A stretch of 64,000 nt of DNA, from the NCBI RefSeq assembly GCF_003703975.1, contig NZ_QTJY01000002.1, positions 558,001 through 622,000 of the forward strand. Reading direction: 5' to 3'. Both the position numbers and the translations under genes were made by a program. The notes beneath the pieces were generated by a model. It did no database searches. It was not told the origin of the DNA and saw only the letters and a list, made by a program, of their open reading frames with translations. Source of the DNA: Larkinella soli. Lineage in GTDB: Bacteria; Bacteroidota; Bacteroidia; Cytophagales; Spirosomataceae. Shown here piece by piece: positions 54,573-62,274 of this stretch. The first letter of the stretch is position 1. Every line of letters begins with the position of its first letter.

Positions 54573-54669
54573 TTGAGAGAACTCAGACTTAGCTACTTAA
54601 TAAGTAAAAGTAAAGGTACCTTAATCGACTGAAATTCAATCAAAAAGAGCGAGTAATTATAAAACGGCA

Positions 54670-54698
54670 AAAGCCGGGTGCCGTTGGCACCCGGCTTT
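54670..54698 (-). terminator. Hairpin terminator of the small membrane-protein gene
   Basis: AAAGCCGGGTGCC and GGCACCCGGCTTT form a perfect 13-bp stem with a 3-base loop, 53 bases after the stop at 54752. The T tract is short; a second terminator follows at 54542. Confidence 0.75.
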
Positions 54699-54751
54699 CC
54701 GTACAACTCCTGAGCGTGTATAGCGAATGAACGATGACGTTTTTTCGGGCG

Positions 54752-55003
54752 TCACACCCCCTGAGGGCGATCTACCACCGGCCCGGCAAATCCCCGGGCC
54801 GTTTTTTCTACCGGGCGAGGAGTTTCCAGCCAGGCAAAGATCCCGAACGTAGCCAGCCCGCCCGTCACAATTCCCAACAGCGTAGCGATGGTCTCCACCA
54901 TCTGCGCCGGAACATACGTGTGCCACCACGACCAGATCATCAGATCATCTCTGACCACATAACTGATCAGAATAAAGGACAACAGATTCAACCCCTTTCT
55001 CAT
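54752..55003 (-). CDS. Small membrane protein, paralog of the one at 40216
   Basis: The 83-residue protein (ATG 55003; a GTG two codons earlier is possible) has LNLLSFILISYVVRDDLMIWSWW at the start, a second membrane helix (about 38-58) and a polar, proline-containing tail. It aligns without gaps to the 87-residue paralog in its N-terminal 60 residues. It lies next to a receiver gene and carries the shared TTTCCAnnnGGTTAGTAT motif upstream. Family not recognised. Confidence 0.7.
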   Translation of the reverse strand: MRKGLNLLSFILISYVVRDDLMIWSWWHTYVPAQMVETIATLLGIVTGGLATFGIFAWLETPRPVEKTARGFAGPVVDRPQGV

Positions 55004-55031
55004 TGGCACAAATTAACGTATATAGTTGTTC

Positions 55032-55050
55032 ATACTAACCTTTTGGAAAG
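55032..55050 (-). promoter_or_regulatory. Shared upstream motif TTTCCAnnnGGTTAGTAT, copy 2
   Basis: On the minus strand CTTTCCAAAAGGTTAGTAT lies about 29 bases before ATG 55003. It equals copy 3 except in the three central positions. Confidence 0.5.
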
Positions 55051-55208
55051 GAAAAGCGAGGACTTCCCGAGCCAATGGAACAGGAATTGAGTGATCGGCA
55101 AAAATATTTTACTGGTTACCGGCCGGTTTTCCCCTCAGCCCGGAAAAAAGCAGGAAAGGTCTTTGCAGAGATACCCGGTGGGTTCAGGGGAAGAGCAAAA
55201 TCAGGCAA

Positions 55209-55607
55209 CTAAACAAGATACTGACCGACACTTTGCACCAGGCTCTCAAAATCGCTGATCCTGGAGGGTTTGACATAATAGGCACTGGCTCCCAGCTGCC
55301 GGCTCCGGGTCATGTCCCGGGCATCCTCGGAGACCGACAGAATCACAATGGGCAGCGGCCGGCTGCCGGGCAGACTCCGAAGCTTCGTCAGCAGCTCAAA
55401 GCCGTCGGGATTGGGCATATTCAGATCCAGAAATATCAGGGAAGGCAGGGTTTCCGGCTGGTCGATCATCTGCATGAATTCCTGGCCATTGGTATACGTC
55501 CGGACCTGACAGCGGGGATATTCCTTTTCCAGCGAGTGCTTCAGGAACAACAGGTCATCTTCATCATCATCTACTAAGAAAAATACGGGCGTAGATGTTT
55601 TCTGCAT
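55209..55607 (-). CDS. Stand-alone response regulator
   Basis: The 132-residue receiver has FFLVDDDEDDLLFL (about 9-22), phospho-acceptor Asp in FLDLNMPNPDGF (about 61), LSVSED and YVKPSRI. It is encoded on the same strand as the small membrane protein (about 205 bases apart), and both have the same motif upstream, so the two may be coregulated. Confidence 0.9.
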   Translation of the reverse strand: MQKTSTPVFFLVDDDEDDLLFLKHSLEKEYPRCQVRTYTNGQEFMQMIDQPETLPSLIFLDLNMPNPDGFELLTKLRSLPGSRPLPIVILSVSEDARDMTRSRQLGASAYYVKPSRISDFESLVQSVGQYLV

Positions 55608-55661
55608 GGCAAGTCATAGGTAAGTCCCGGAAATCAAATGGCCGAAAATAGGGCATTCCAG

Positions 55662-55680
55662 ATACTAACCAAATGGAAAG
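55662..55680 (-). promoter_or_regulatory. Shared upstream motif TTTCCAnnnGGTTAGTAT, copy 3
   Basis: On the minus strand CTTTCCATTTGGTTAGTAT lies about 55 bases before the receiver ATG at 55607. Confidence 0.5.
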
Positions 55681-55980
55681 TTATTTTGTTGCCCAAAAGT
55701 GAGGGAAAGAAAAGCCGGAACCAAAAGTGCCGGCTTTTACCGTCGGTTAGAAAGATAGGTATACATACTTATTCGACACAATAACGAATCTGAAACAACG
55801 AGACCGGCGGAAGTGGCCGGCCGTCCGAGGCAATGGACCCAAATGGCGGGCAACCGGTAACGGAAAGCAGGCCGGCCGATCAGAAGAAGTCAGGATAGGG
55901 ATAGGAAGTCCGGTTTCGCATCATGCCGTCCGGAAGGCTGCGGATTCACGCTCATTTTTAAGAAATGTAAGACACCGGAA

Positions 55981-56020
55981 AACGAAAGCCGCCGAACGGA
56001 TCCGTTCGGCGGCTTTCGTT
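55981..56020. terminator. Perfect 40-base palindrome, probable tRNA terminator
   Basis: The sequence starting AACGAAAGCCGCCGAACG is identical to its own reverse complement over 40 bases. It lies 8 bases past the 3' end of the leftward tRNA gene and is followed on the minus strand by TTTTCC. Confidence 0.7.
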
Positions 56021-56028
56021 TTATTTCG

Positions 56029-56100
56029 TGAACCCGAAGGGATTCGAACCCCTATCTTCAGAACCGGAATCTGAAATTCTATCCATTGAACTACGGGTCC
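56029..56100 (-). tRNA. tRNA-Arg (anticodon CCG)
   Basis: The minus strand folds into a full cloverleaf of 72 bases without encoded CCA. The acceptor stem GGACCCG pairs with CGGGTTC (one G-T), discriminator A. The anticodon arm is TCAGA-TTCCGGT-TCTGA, giving anticodon CCG for codon CGG. The T arm contains GGTTCGAATCC. Confidence 0.95.
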
Positions 56101-56216
56101 AGGTACGGACAGGTTGTCCGTTTCGGGTTGCAAATATAGCAATTCCCGATTCGTTTTGCCAAGGCCCTCCGAACTTTTTTCCCGAAAATGTCCCTTCCAG
56201 CGGCTTTCTGCCTCAC

Positions 56217-56891
56217 TTACAGCCGCTTCATGGTGTCGTAGTCACCCACCGCCTGCAGGTACAGCAGGTGCCCCAGCACCCCGTGCAGATTGCTGACCAG
56301 CCTGTGGGCTTCGGGCAGGGAAGCGACATGAAGCCGGGTCTGCTCGTTCTCGGAAGCCTTGCCGGTCCGGCGGCCGTGCATGGCCCGGATGTCGGCGCCC
56401 GGCATCCGTCGCTCGCAGTAGAAGAAGGAAAGCCGCTCGTCGCTGGTGGCGGTGGCCGAGAACCAGGGTTTCGACGAAAGCTCGACCAGTTCCCCGGTCG
56501 ACACGTCGAGGCCGGTTTCCTCCTTCAGTTCCCGGGCGGCCACCTCGATGGGCGTTTCGCCCTCGTCGATCATCCCGGCCGGGTGTTCGTAGGTTTCGGA
56601 GCCGTCGCTGACCCGCCGTTGCCGGACCATCAGCACGAACTTTTCGCCGGTCTGCCCGTCGATCAGCACGACTACCATCGAAACCGCGTCGCCCTTGACG
56701 AAGCAAAGCGGGGTCAGCGCGTTGCCGTCGGGCGTCCGGGCGTCGATCTCGACCAGCGTATAGAGCACGTCACCGTCTTTCCCGTGCCGGGTGTAGGCAT
56801 CCCGCACGGACCGGATGTCGATCCGGTTGTCTTCCAGCCGCCGGCGCCAGTTTTTGTATTTGAACGAGTCCTCAAAGGATTCCTTTTCCAT
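56217..56891 (-). CDS. NUDIX hydrolase (tandem copy 1)
   Basis: The 224-residue protein has the Nudix box pattern in GMIDEGETPIEVAARELKEETGLD (about 118-141), with the REL-x-EE core complete. ATG 56891 is chosen because the longer reading uses TTG and the paralog upstream begins at the same aligned methionine. Nudix enzymes cleave nucleoside diphosphates linked to another group; the ADP-sugar pyrophosphatase type is likely. It lies 64 bases after its paralog, and both end with YDTMKRL/YETMKRL. Confidence 0.88.
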   Translation of the reverse strand: MEKESFEDSFKYKNWRRRLEDNRIDIRSVRDAYTRHGKDGDVLYTLVEIDARTPDGNALTPLCFVKGDAVSMVVVLIDGQTGEKFVLMVRQRRVSDGSETYEHPAGMIDEGETPIEVAARELKEETGLDVSTGELVELSSKPWFSATATSDERLSFFYCERRMPGADIRAMHGRRTGKASENEQTRLHVASLPEAHRLVSNLHGVLGHLLYLQAVGDYDTMKRL

Positions 56892-56955
56892 TCGAATGTC
56901 CGATACGTTGTACCGTTCCAACCCGGTGCCGGGAAAAGGGTTCGAAACGATGAGC

Positions 56956-57636
56956 CTATAGCCGCTTCATCGTCTCGTAATCGCCGACGGCCTGGAGATA
57001 CAGAAAGTGCAGCAGCACGGCATTGACGTTCGTCACCAGCTTATGGGCTTCGGGCAGGGTCATCACCGCCGTCGTGATCCGCTCGAATTCCGACTGTACC
57101 CCCATGTTTTTATGGTGAAAGGTCATGATCTGCTCCCGCGGCATTTCCCGTTCGACAAAGAAGAAGTGCATGCCCTCATCGCTCGTCCCGGTGCTCGGAA
57201 ACCAGAGCTTCGGGTTCAGCCGGGTGAGGTCTTCGGGGCTGATTTCCAGACCGATCTCCTCTCCCACCTCGCGGGCCGCCACCTCCACCGGGTCGTCCGT
57301 CGTATCCACCATCCCGGCCGGGTGTTCGTAGGTATGCGACCCGTCGCAGATCCGGCGCTGGCGAACCAGCACCACAAACTTCTCACGGCTCTGCGCATCG
57401 ATGAGACAGACCAGCACCGTGGCGGCATGCCCCTTCAGGAACAGGGCCGGGGGAATCTTGTCGCCCTCGGGCGTGTCGGCATCGACCTCCAGCATGGCGA
57501 ACAACAGTTCGCCGTTGTGCCGGTAGCGGGTATAAAACGGCTCCACCTTATTGATTTTCAAACCGTTGCTTTCGGCCTGCCGGCGCCAGAACCGGTATTT
57601 ATGGGCGTCGTCGAGCGATTCTTTCTTCACGTTCAT
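56956..57636 (-). CDS. NUDIX hydrolase (tandem copy 2)
   Basis: The 226-residue protein carries GMVDTTDDPVEVAAREVGEEIGLE (about 120-143), a Nudix box with REV-x-EE retained. It is clearly homologous to the next gene over its whole length (KYRFWRR, GDKIPPALFLKG, VLVRQRRICDGSHTYEHPAGM). ATG 57636 is preferred over the upstream start at 57732 on the basis of the paralog. The two genes look like a tandem duplication now specialised. Confidence 0.88.
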   Translation of the reverse strand: MNVKKESLDDAHKYRFWRRQAESNGLKINKVEPFYTRYRHNGELLFAMLEVDADTPEGDKIPPALFLKGHAATVLVCLIDAQSREKFVVLVRQRRICDGSHTYEHPAGMVDTTDDPVEVAAREVGEEIGLEISPEDLTRLNPKLWFPSTGTSDEGMHFFFVEREMPREQIMTFHHKNMGVQSEFERITTAVMTLPEAHKLVTNVNAVLLHFLYLQAVGDYETMKRL

Positions 57637-57749
57637 CCGATTTAAATGATCCTTTCGCGCAAGATAGGCACAGGGAGTCATCGGAGAGAACGAGTTTCTA
57701 AAAATCCGCTCAAAGCGGGCGCTGATCCCCATTTGTTTTCGGAAACCCG

Positions 57750-57757
57750 TATATTTG
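57750..57757 (+). promoter_or_regulatory. Bacteroidota -7 promoter element
   Basis: TATATTTG matches TAnnTTTG exactly, 34 bases before the Anbu ATG. Confidence 0.6.
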
Positions 57758-57791
57758 TCCGAGTGCTATAGCTTGTACGTACCCAGATTCG

Positions 57792-58520
57792 ATGACCTAC
57801 TGCTTAGGGATAAAAGTTGCTTCCGGCTTAGTCGCCATCGCCGACACCCGACTGACATCCGGTACCGAGGTTTCGACCAACCGCAAAATTTCGGTTCACC
57901 AACTGGAACACCATTCGCTTTTCATCATGACCTCCGGCCTGCGGTCGGTGCGTGACAAAGCCATCACCTATTTCCGGGAAGTCATTGCCGAGAAAGACCA
58001 GTCTTTCAATAAGTTATACAAGGCCGTCAATGCCTTTGGCGAGCAGGTCCGACGGGTGGCGCAGGAGGATAAGGCCCAGTTGACGGCCTCCGGGCTCAAC
58101 TTCAACCTCAACGCCATCGTGGGCGGTCAGCTGGAAGACGACGATGAACATAAGCTGTTCCTGCTCTATCCGGAAGGCAACTGGGTCGAGGTCGACCAGG
58201 GATCTCCGTTCAAGATCATCGGCAACTCCGGCTACGGCAAACCTCTCCTGTTTCGCAATCTAACCTATGAATCCTCTCTTCAGGATGCCCTGAAAATCGG
58301 CTTTCTGGCTTTCGACGCCACGCGGGTCAGCGCCAACGACGTCGATTATCCGCTCGACATCCTGATTTATGAGAAAGACAGCTTCCACCTCAACCAGCAC
58401 CGGCTGGAGAAGGACGATATGGATGCCGTTTCCAAGCAGTGGAGTGCCCTGCTGACCAATTCGGTCAAGAAACTGCCGGACGACTGGATGGCTCCCATTT
58501 TTTCAAAAATCCAACACTAA
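57792..58520 (+). CDS. Anbu-type proteasome-related peptidase
   Basis: The 242-residue protein begins MTYCLGIKVASGLVAIADTRLTSG, the Anbu (ancestral beta subunit) form of the proteasome fold. There is no N-terminal propeptide with Thr1; processing after Met1 would expose Thr2 as the nucleophile. The segment IGNSGYGKPLL and the long C-terminal tail also fit Anbu. It precedes a transglutaminase-like gene, a known genomic partner. The wider cluster (alpha-E domain and circularly permuted ATP-grasp) is not found nearby. Confidence 0.88.
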   Translation: MTYCLGIKVASGLVAIADTRLTSGTEVSTNRKISVHQLEHHSLFIMTSGLRSVRDKAITYFREVIAEKDQSFNKLYKAVNAFGEQVRRVAQEDKAQLTASGLNFNLNAIVGGQLEDDDEHKLFLLYPEGNWVEVDQGSPFKIIGNSGYGKPLLFRNLTYESSLQDALKIGFLAFDATRVSANDVDYPLDILIYEKDSFHLNQHRLEKDDMDAVSKQWSALLTNSVKKLPDDWMAPIFSKIQH

Positions 58521-58597
58521 ACCACCCCCGACGATACCGCCTGCCGCCGGTCCGGATACCGGTCGGGCAGCGTTCGGGGAATCAGAACGATCGGCCA

Positions 58598-59443
58598 ATG
58601 TTGAAACTACGGGTTAACCATCTGCTTCATTATGACTACTCGTCACCGGTTTTTCTGGAACCCCATACCCTCTATCTGTATCCGAAGATCCTGCCCCACC
58701 AGCGACTGAGCGCATACGACCTGCGCATCACGCCCACCCCCAGCAAACTGGTGCGGAACGTCGACGTGGAAGGGAATGTTCAGCAGGTCATTTATTTTAA
58801 GGACCAGACTGAGTCGCTGCACGTCGAAGCCGACATCGTGGTCGAATCGGAATCGTACAATGCCTATGATTTCGTGCTGTTTCCGTTCGAAACCCAGCGG
58901 CTGTCGTTCCACTATCCCGAAGCCGACCGCCGGCTGCTCGAACCCTATCTGGAACGCATCGGCGTCACGACGACGGTCGAACAGTACGCCCGGCAGATCG
59001 CGGCCGAAGCGAAGTGGCAGACGGTGCCGTTTCTGTCGCATCTCTGCAGCACCATCCGGTTCGGCTTCGCGTATGAAATCCGGGACCTGGGTCCGGCCCT
59101 TTCACCGGAAGAAACCCTGATCAGCCGGAAAGGCTCCTGCCGGGATTATGCGGTTCTGTATATTGCCGCCTGCCGCAGCGTCGGGCTGGCCGCGCGCTTC
59201 GTCAGCGGCTACCTGTACGGCAACCCCCACCAGGAGCATGAACTGCACGCCTGGGCCGAGGTCTACCTTCCCGGTGCCGGCTGGCGCGGCTTCGACCCGA
59301 CGGAAGGCTCCGTCGTGATCAACAATCACCTGTTTCTGGCCTCCTCCTTTTTCCACGACCGCCTGCCTCCCCTAGCCGGCACGTTCCGCGGCCCGGCCCG
59401 TTCCGCCATGACGGCGTCCGTTTCGATAACCGGAACCGAATAG
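58598..59443 (+). CDS. Transglutaminase-like cysteine peptidase
   Basis: The 281-residue protein has an N-terminal beta domain (MLKLRVNHLLHYDYSSPVFLEPHTLYLYPK) and a transglutaminase core with the triad Cys in KGSCRDYAVLYIAACRSVGL (about 187), His in HELHAWAEVYLP (about 228) and Asp in GFDPTEG (about 245). ATG 58598 is used; the longer reading overlaps the Anbu gene. It likely works with Anbu in processing or forming an isopeptide or oligopeptide product. Confidence 0.88.
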   Translation: MLKLRVNHLLHYDYSSPVFLEPHTLYLYPKILPHQRLSAYDLRITPTPSKLVRNVDVEGNVQQVIYFKDQTESLHVEADIVVESESYNAYDFVLFPFETQRLSFHYPEADRRLLEPYLERIGVTTTVEQYARQIAAEAKWQTVPFLSHLCSTIRFGFAYEIRDLGPALSPEETLISRKGSCRDYAVLYIAACRSVGLAARFVSGYLYGNPHQEHELHAWAEVYLPGAGWRGFDPTEGSVVINNHLFLASSFFHDRLPPLAGTFRGPARSAMTASVSITGTE

Positions 59444-59468
59444 CTATAGCAGATCGGAAAAAGGTGAC

Positions 59469-59476
59469 TATATTTG
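59469..59476 (+). promoter_or_regulatory. Bacteroidota -7 promoter element
   Basis: TATATTTG is an exact match, 21 bases before the GTG start of glmM. Confidence 0.6.
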
Positions 59477-59497
59477 CCCACCTTCAATGTTTGAACC

Positions 59498-60916
59498 GTG
59501 GCATTAATTAAGTCGATCTCCGGGATTCGTGGGACCATTGGCGGGCGCAGCGGAAACGGCCTGACGCCTTTGGATGTAGTTAAATTTGCGGCCGCCTATG
59601 GACAGTGGGTCCGGCAGCGCCACACCGACACGGCCGGCCCCCTCCGCATCGTGATCGGGCGCGACGGCCGGATTTCCGGGGAGATGGTCTCCCGGCTGGT
59701 GTCGGCGACGCTCCAGGGACTGGGCCTGCACGTGATCGACCTCGGCCTGTCCACTACTCCGACCGTCGAACTGGCCGTTCCCGGAGAACGGGCCGCCGGC
59801 GGGATCATCCTGACGGCCAGCCACAACCCGGTGCAGTGGAACGCCCTCAAGCTCCTGAATGAAAAAGGCGAATTCATTTCGGCCCGGGACGGCGCCGAGG
59901 TGCTGGCCATCGCCGAATCGGAGGCCATCGATTTTGCGGATGTCCGCAAGCTGGGCGGCTATCAGACCGACGCCACCTGGCTCCGGAAACACATCGACGC
60001 CATTCTGGCCCTGCCGCTGGTCGACCGGGAAGCCGTCGCGGCCCGGAAATTCAGAATCGTGGTGGATGCCGTCAACTCGACGGGCGGGATTGCGGTCCCG
60101 ATGCTGCTCGAAGCCCTCGGTGTGGAAACCGTGCAGTGTATGCACTGCGAACCCAACGGACAGTTTGCCCACAACCCTGAGCCGCTGCCCGAAAACCTCC
60201 GGGATATCATTCACGAAATAGAGAAGAACGATTACGACCTCGGGATCGTGGTCGACCCGGATGTAGACCGCCTGGCACTGATCTGCGAGGACGGCTCGCC
60301 GTTCGGGGAGGAATATACGCTGGTGGCCGTCTCGGATTACGTGCTGAAACACCGGGCCGCTGCCGGAGAACCCGGCCATACGGTTTCCAACCTGTCGTCG
60401 ACGGTGGCCCTGCGCGACGTCACGCAGAAATACGGCGGAAGGCACCACGCGTCGGCGGTCGGGGAGGTCAACGTGGTGGAACTGATGAAGGAAGTCGGCG
60501 CGGTGATCGGTGGGGAAGGCAACGGCGGGATCATCTACCCCGACCTGCACCTCGGCCGCGACGCCCTCGTCGGCATTGCCCTCTTCCTCAGCCACCTGGC
60601 GAAATTCGGAAAATCGGCCTCCATCCTGCGCCGGACCTATCCGAATTACTACATCTCTAAGAACAAAATCGAACTGACGGCCGACATCGACGTGGACGCA
60701 GTTCTGGAGCGGATCAAGGCGAAATACGCCAAAAACCCGATCAACACCATCGACGGGGTCAAGATCGAATTCGACCGGGAGTGGGTACACCTCCGGAAAT
60801 CGAATACCGAACCCATCATCCGGATTTATTCGGAATCGGACACCTTATCGACGGCCGATTACCTCGCCAACAAGATCATATCGGACATCAAGGAGGTCAT
60901 CGCAGCGAAGCGGTAA
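59498..60916 (+). CDS. glmM: Phosphoglucosamine mutase
   Basis: The 472-residue enzyme converts glucosamine-6-phosphate to glucosamine-1-phosphate for cell-wall precursor synthesis. The phosphoserine loop TASHNP (about 106-111), metal loop DPDVDR (about 252-257), sugar loop GEGNGG (about 341-346) and phosphate-binding RKSNTEP (near 435) are all present. Translation starts at GTG 59498, just before the conserved start ALIKSISGIRGTIGG. An ATG at 59487 is out of frame and reaches a stop at once. Confidence 0.93.
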   Translation: MALIKSISGIRGTIGGRSGNGLTPLDVVKFAAAYGQWVRQRHTDTAGPLRIVIGRDGRISGEMVSRLVSATLQGLGLHVIDLGLSTTPTVELAVPGERAAGGIILTASHNPVQWNALKLLNEKGEFISARDGAEVLAIAESEAIDFADVRKLGGYQTDATWLRKHIDAILALPLVDREAVAARKFRIVVDAVNSTGGIAVPMLLEALGVETVQCMHCEPNGQFAHNPEPLPENLRDIIHEIEKNDYDLGIVVDPDVDRLALICEDGSPFGEEYTLVAVSDYVLKHRAAAGEPGHTVSNLSSTVALRDVTQKYGGRHHASAVGEVNVVELMKEVGAVIGGEGNGGIIYPDLHLGRDALVGIALFLSHLAKFGKSASILRRTYPNYYISKNKIELTADIDVDAVLERIKAKYAKNPINTIDGVKIEFDREWVHLRKSNTEPIIRIYSESDTLSTADYLANKIISDIKEVIAAKR

Positions 60917-60979
60917 GGGAGTGTCGACAGTCTGGGGAGCACTCGTCCGGCCAGGGTAGGAAAGGCCATCCAAAGGCGG

Positions 60980-60987
60980 TATCTTTG
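60980..60987 (+). promoter_or_regulatory. Bacteroidota -7 promoter element
   Basis: TATCTTTG is an exact match, 24 bases before the ATG of the cysteine desulfurase. It also rules out the longer reading that begins inside glmM. Confidence 0.65.
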
Positions 60988-61011
60988 CAACCGGTTTACC
61001 CACACTTCATT

Positions 61012-62166
61012 ATGCACGTCTACCTTGATAATGCGGCCACCACCCGGCTCGATCCGGAGGTGCTCGAAGCCATGCTTCCCCTGATGACCGAAGAGTTCGG
61101 AAATCCGTCGTCGATTCACTCCCACGGACGTCGGGTCCGGGCGGCCATCGAAAAAGCCCGCAAAACCGTAGCGAGCCTGCTGAATACCTCCCCGGCGGAA
61201 ATCTTCTTTACCTCCGGCGGTACGGAGGCCGACAACACGGCTATCCGAAGTTCCATCGAAACCTTTGGACTGACCCACGCCGTTACCTCCCCGCTCGAAC
61301 ACCACGCGGTGCTGCATACGCTCGAACACCTGGATAAACAGGGGACCGTCAAACTGAACCTGGTGCGCGTCGATGAGCAGGGCCGGATCGATATGACGCA
61401 TCTGGATGAACTGCTTCGCAATAACCCCCGTACGCTGGTGTCGCTGATGCACGGCAACAACGAAATCGGCAACCTGCTCGATCTGGAAGCGGTCGGGCGG
61501 CTGTGCCGGGAATACAAGGCGGTATTTCACGCCGATACCGTCCAGACGATGGGCCACTTCCGGCATGATCTTCAGCAGCTTCCGGTCGACTTCATCGTCG
61601 GCGCGGCCCATAAATTCCACGGGCCGAAAGGCGTCGGTTTTCTGTACATCAACGCCGACAGCCGGATTCATCCCTTCATCCACGGCGGTTCGCAGGAACG
61701 CAACATGCGGGGCGGCACCGAAAACGTCTACGGCATCATCGGGCTGGCCAAAGCGCTGGAAATCGCCTACCGCGACATGGACGAACACCGCCGGCACATC
61801 GAAGGGCTGAAGCGCCGGATGATCGGGCAACTCCGCGAGCGGCTGGACGGCGTCTCCTTCAATGGCATGTCGGAAGACCTCCAAAACAGCCTGTACACCG
61901 TCCTGAACGTCAGCCTGCCGCCTTCCGACCTGAGCGATATGCTGCTGTTCAACCTCGACATTGCCGGCATTTCGGCTTCGGGCGGGAGCGCCTGCACGAG
62001 CGGCTCCAACCTGGGTTCTCACGTCCTCTCGGCGCTGCCGGGCAACGATCCGGAACGGGGCGCCATCCGGTTTTCGTTCAGTAAATACACGACGGAAGAA
62101 GAAATCGATTATGCCGTCGATACGCTCGTCGGGCTGTTCCAGCGCGAACAGAGCATGATCCGGTAA
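61012..62166 (+). CDS. Cysteine desulfurase (NifS/IscS-like)
   Basis: The 384-residue PLP enzyme starts MHVYLDNAATTRLDPEVLEAM. It has TSGGTEADNTAI (about 68-79), the PLP lysine in GAAHKFHGPKGVGFLY (about 200) and the reactive cysteine in ASGGSACTSGS (about 327). It removes sulfur from cysteine to supply Fe-S cluster, thiamine or tRNA thiolation pathways. A terminator follows. Confidence 0.92.
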   Translation: MHVYLDNAATTRLDPEVLEAMLPLMTEEFGNPSSIHSHGRRVRAAIEKARKTVASLLNTSPAEIFFTSGGTEADNTAIRSSIETFGLTHAVTSPLEHHAVLHTLEHLDKQGTVKLNLVRVDEQGRIDMTHLDELLRNNPRTLVSLMHGNNEIGNLLDLEAVGRLCREYKAVFHADTVQTMGHFRHDLQQLPVDFIVGAAHKFHGPKGVGFLYINADSRIHPFIHGGSQERNMRGGTENVYGIIGLAKALEIAYRDMDEHRRHIEGLKRRMIGQLRERLDGVSFNGMSEDLQNSLYTVLNVSLPPSDLSDMLLFNLDIAGISASGGSACTSGSNLGSHVLSALPGNDPERGAIRFSFSKYTTEEEIDYAVDTLVGLFQREQSMIR

Positions 62167-62170
62167 TCCA

Positions 62171-62197
62171 GAAAAAGGGCCCGGATGGCCCTTTTTC
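62171..62197 (+). terminator. Rho-independent terminator
   Basis: GAAAAAGGGCC and GGCCCTTTTTC form a perfect 11-bp stem with a 5-base loop, 4 bases after the desulfurase stop. Confidence 0.85.
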
Positions 62198-62274
62198 TTT
62201 CCCGTTTTCCCTCACTTCTTCAAAACTTCTCCCTTAAGCAGCGGGTTACTTTCTGGAAACCATACGAACCTGTT

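Larger units (their letters stand above)
55608..56028. other. Intergenic region between receiver gene and tRNA
   Basis: No protein gene is seen. The stretch contains the shared motif (55662-55680), a hairpin AAAAGCCGG/CCGGCTTTT (55710-55738) and the tRNA terminator palindrome. Confidence 0.45.

Noticed and set aside
31184-55607. A chemotaxis operon around the CheB-CheR hybrid
   Set aside because: No methyl-accepting protein, CheA, CheW or motor gene is present; the receivers are orphan type and scattered.
55921-56142. Possible 73-residue minus-strand ORF
   Set aside because: It runs straight through the tRNA-Arg gene and its terminator palindrome.
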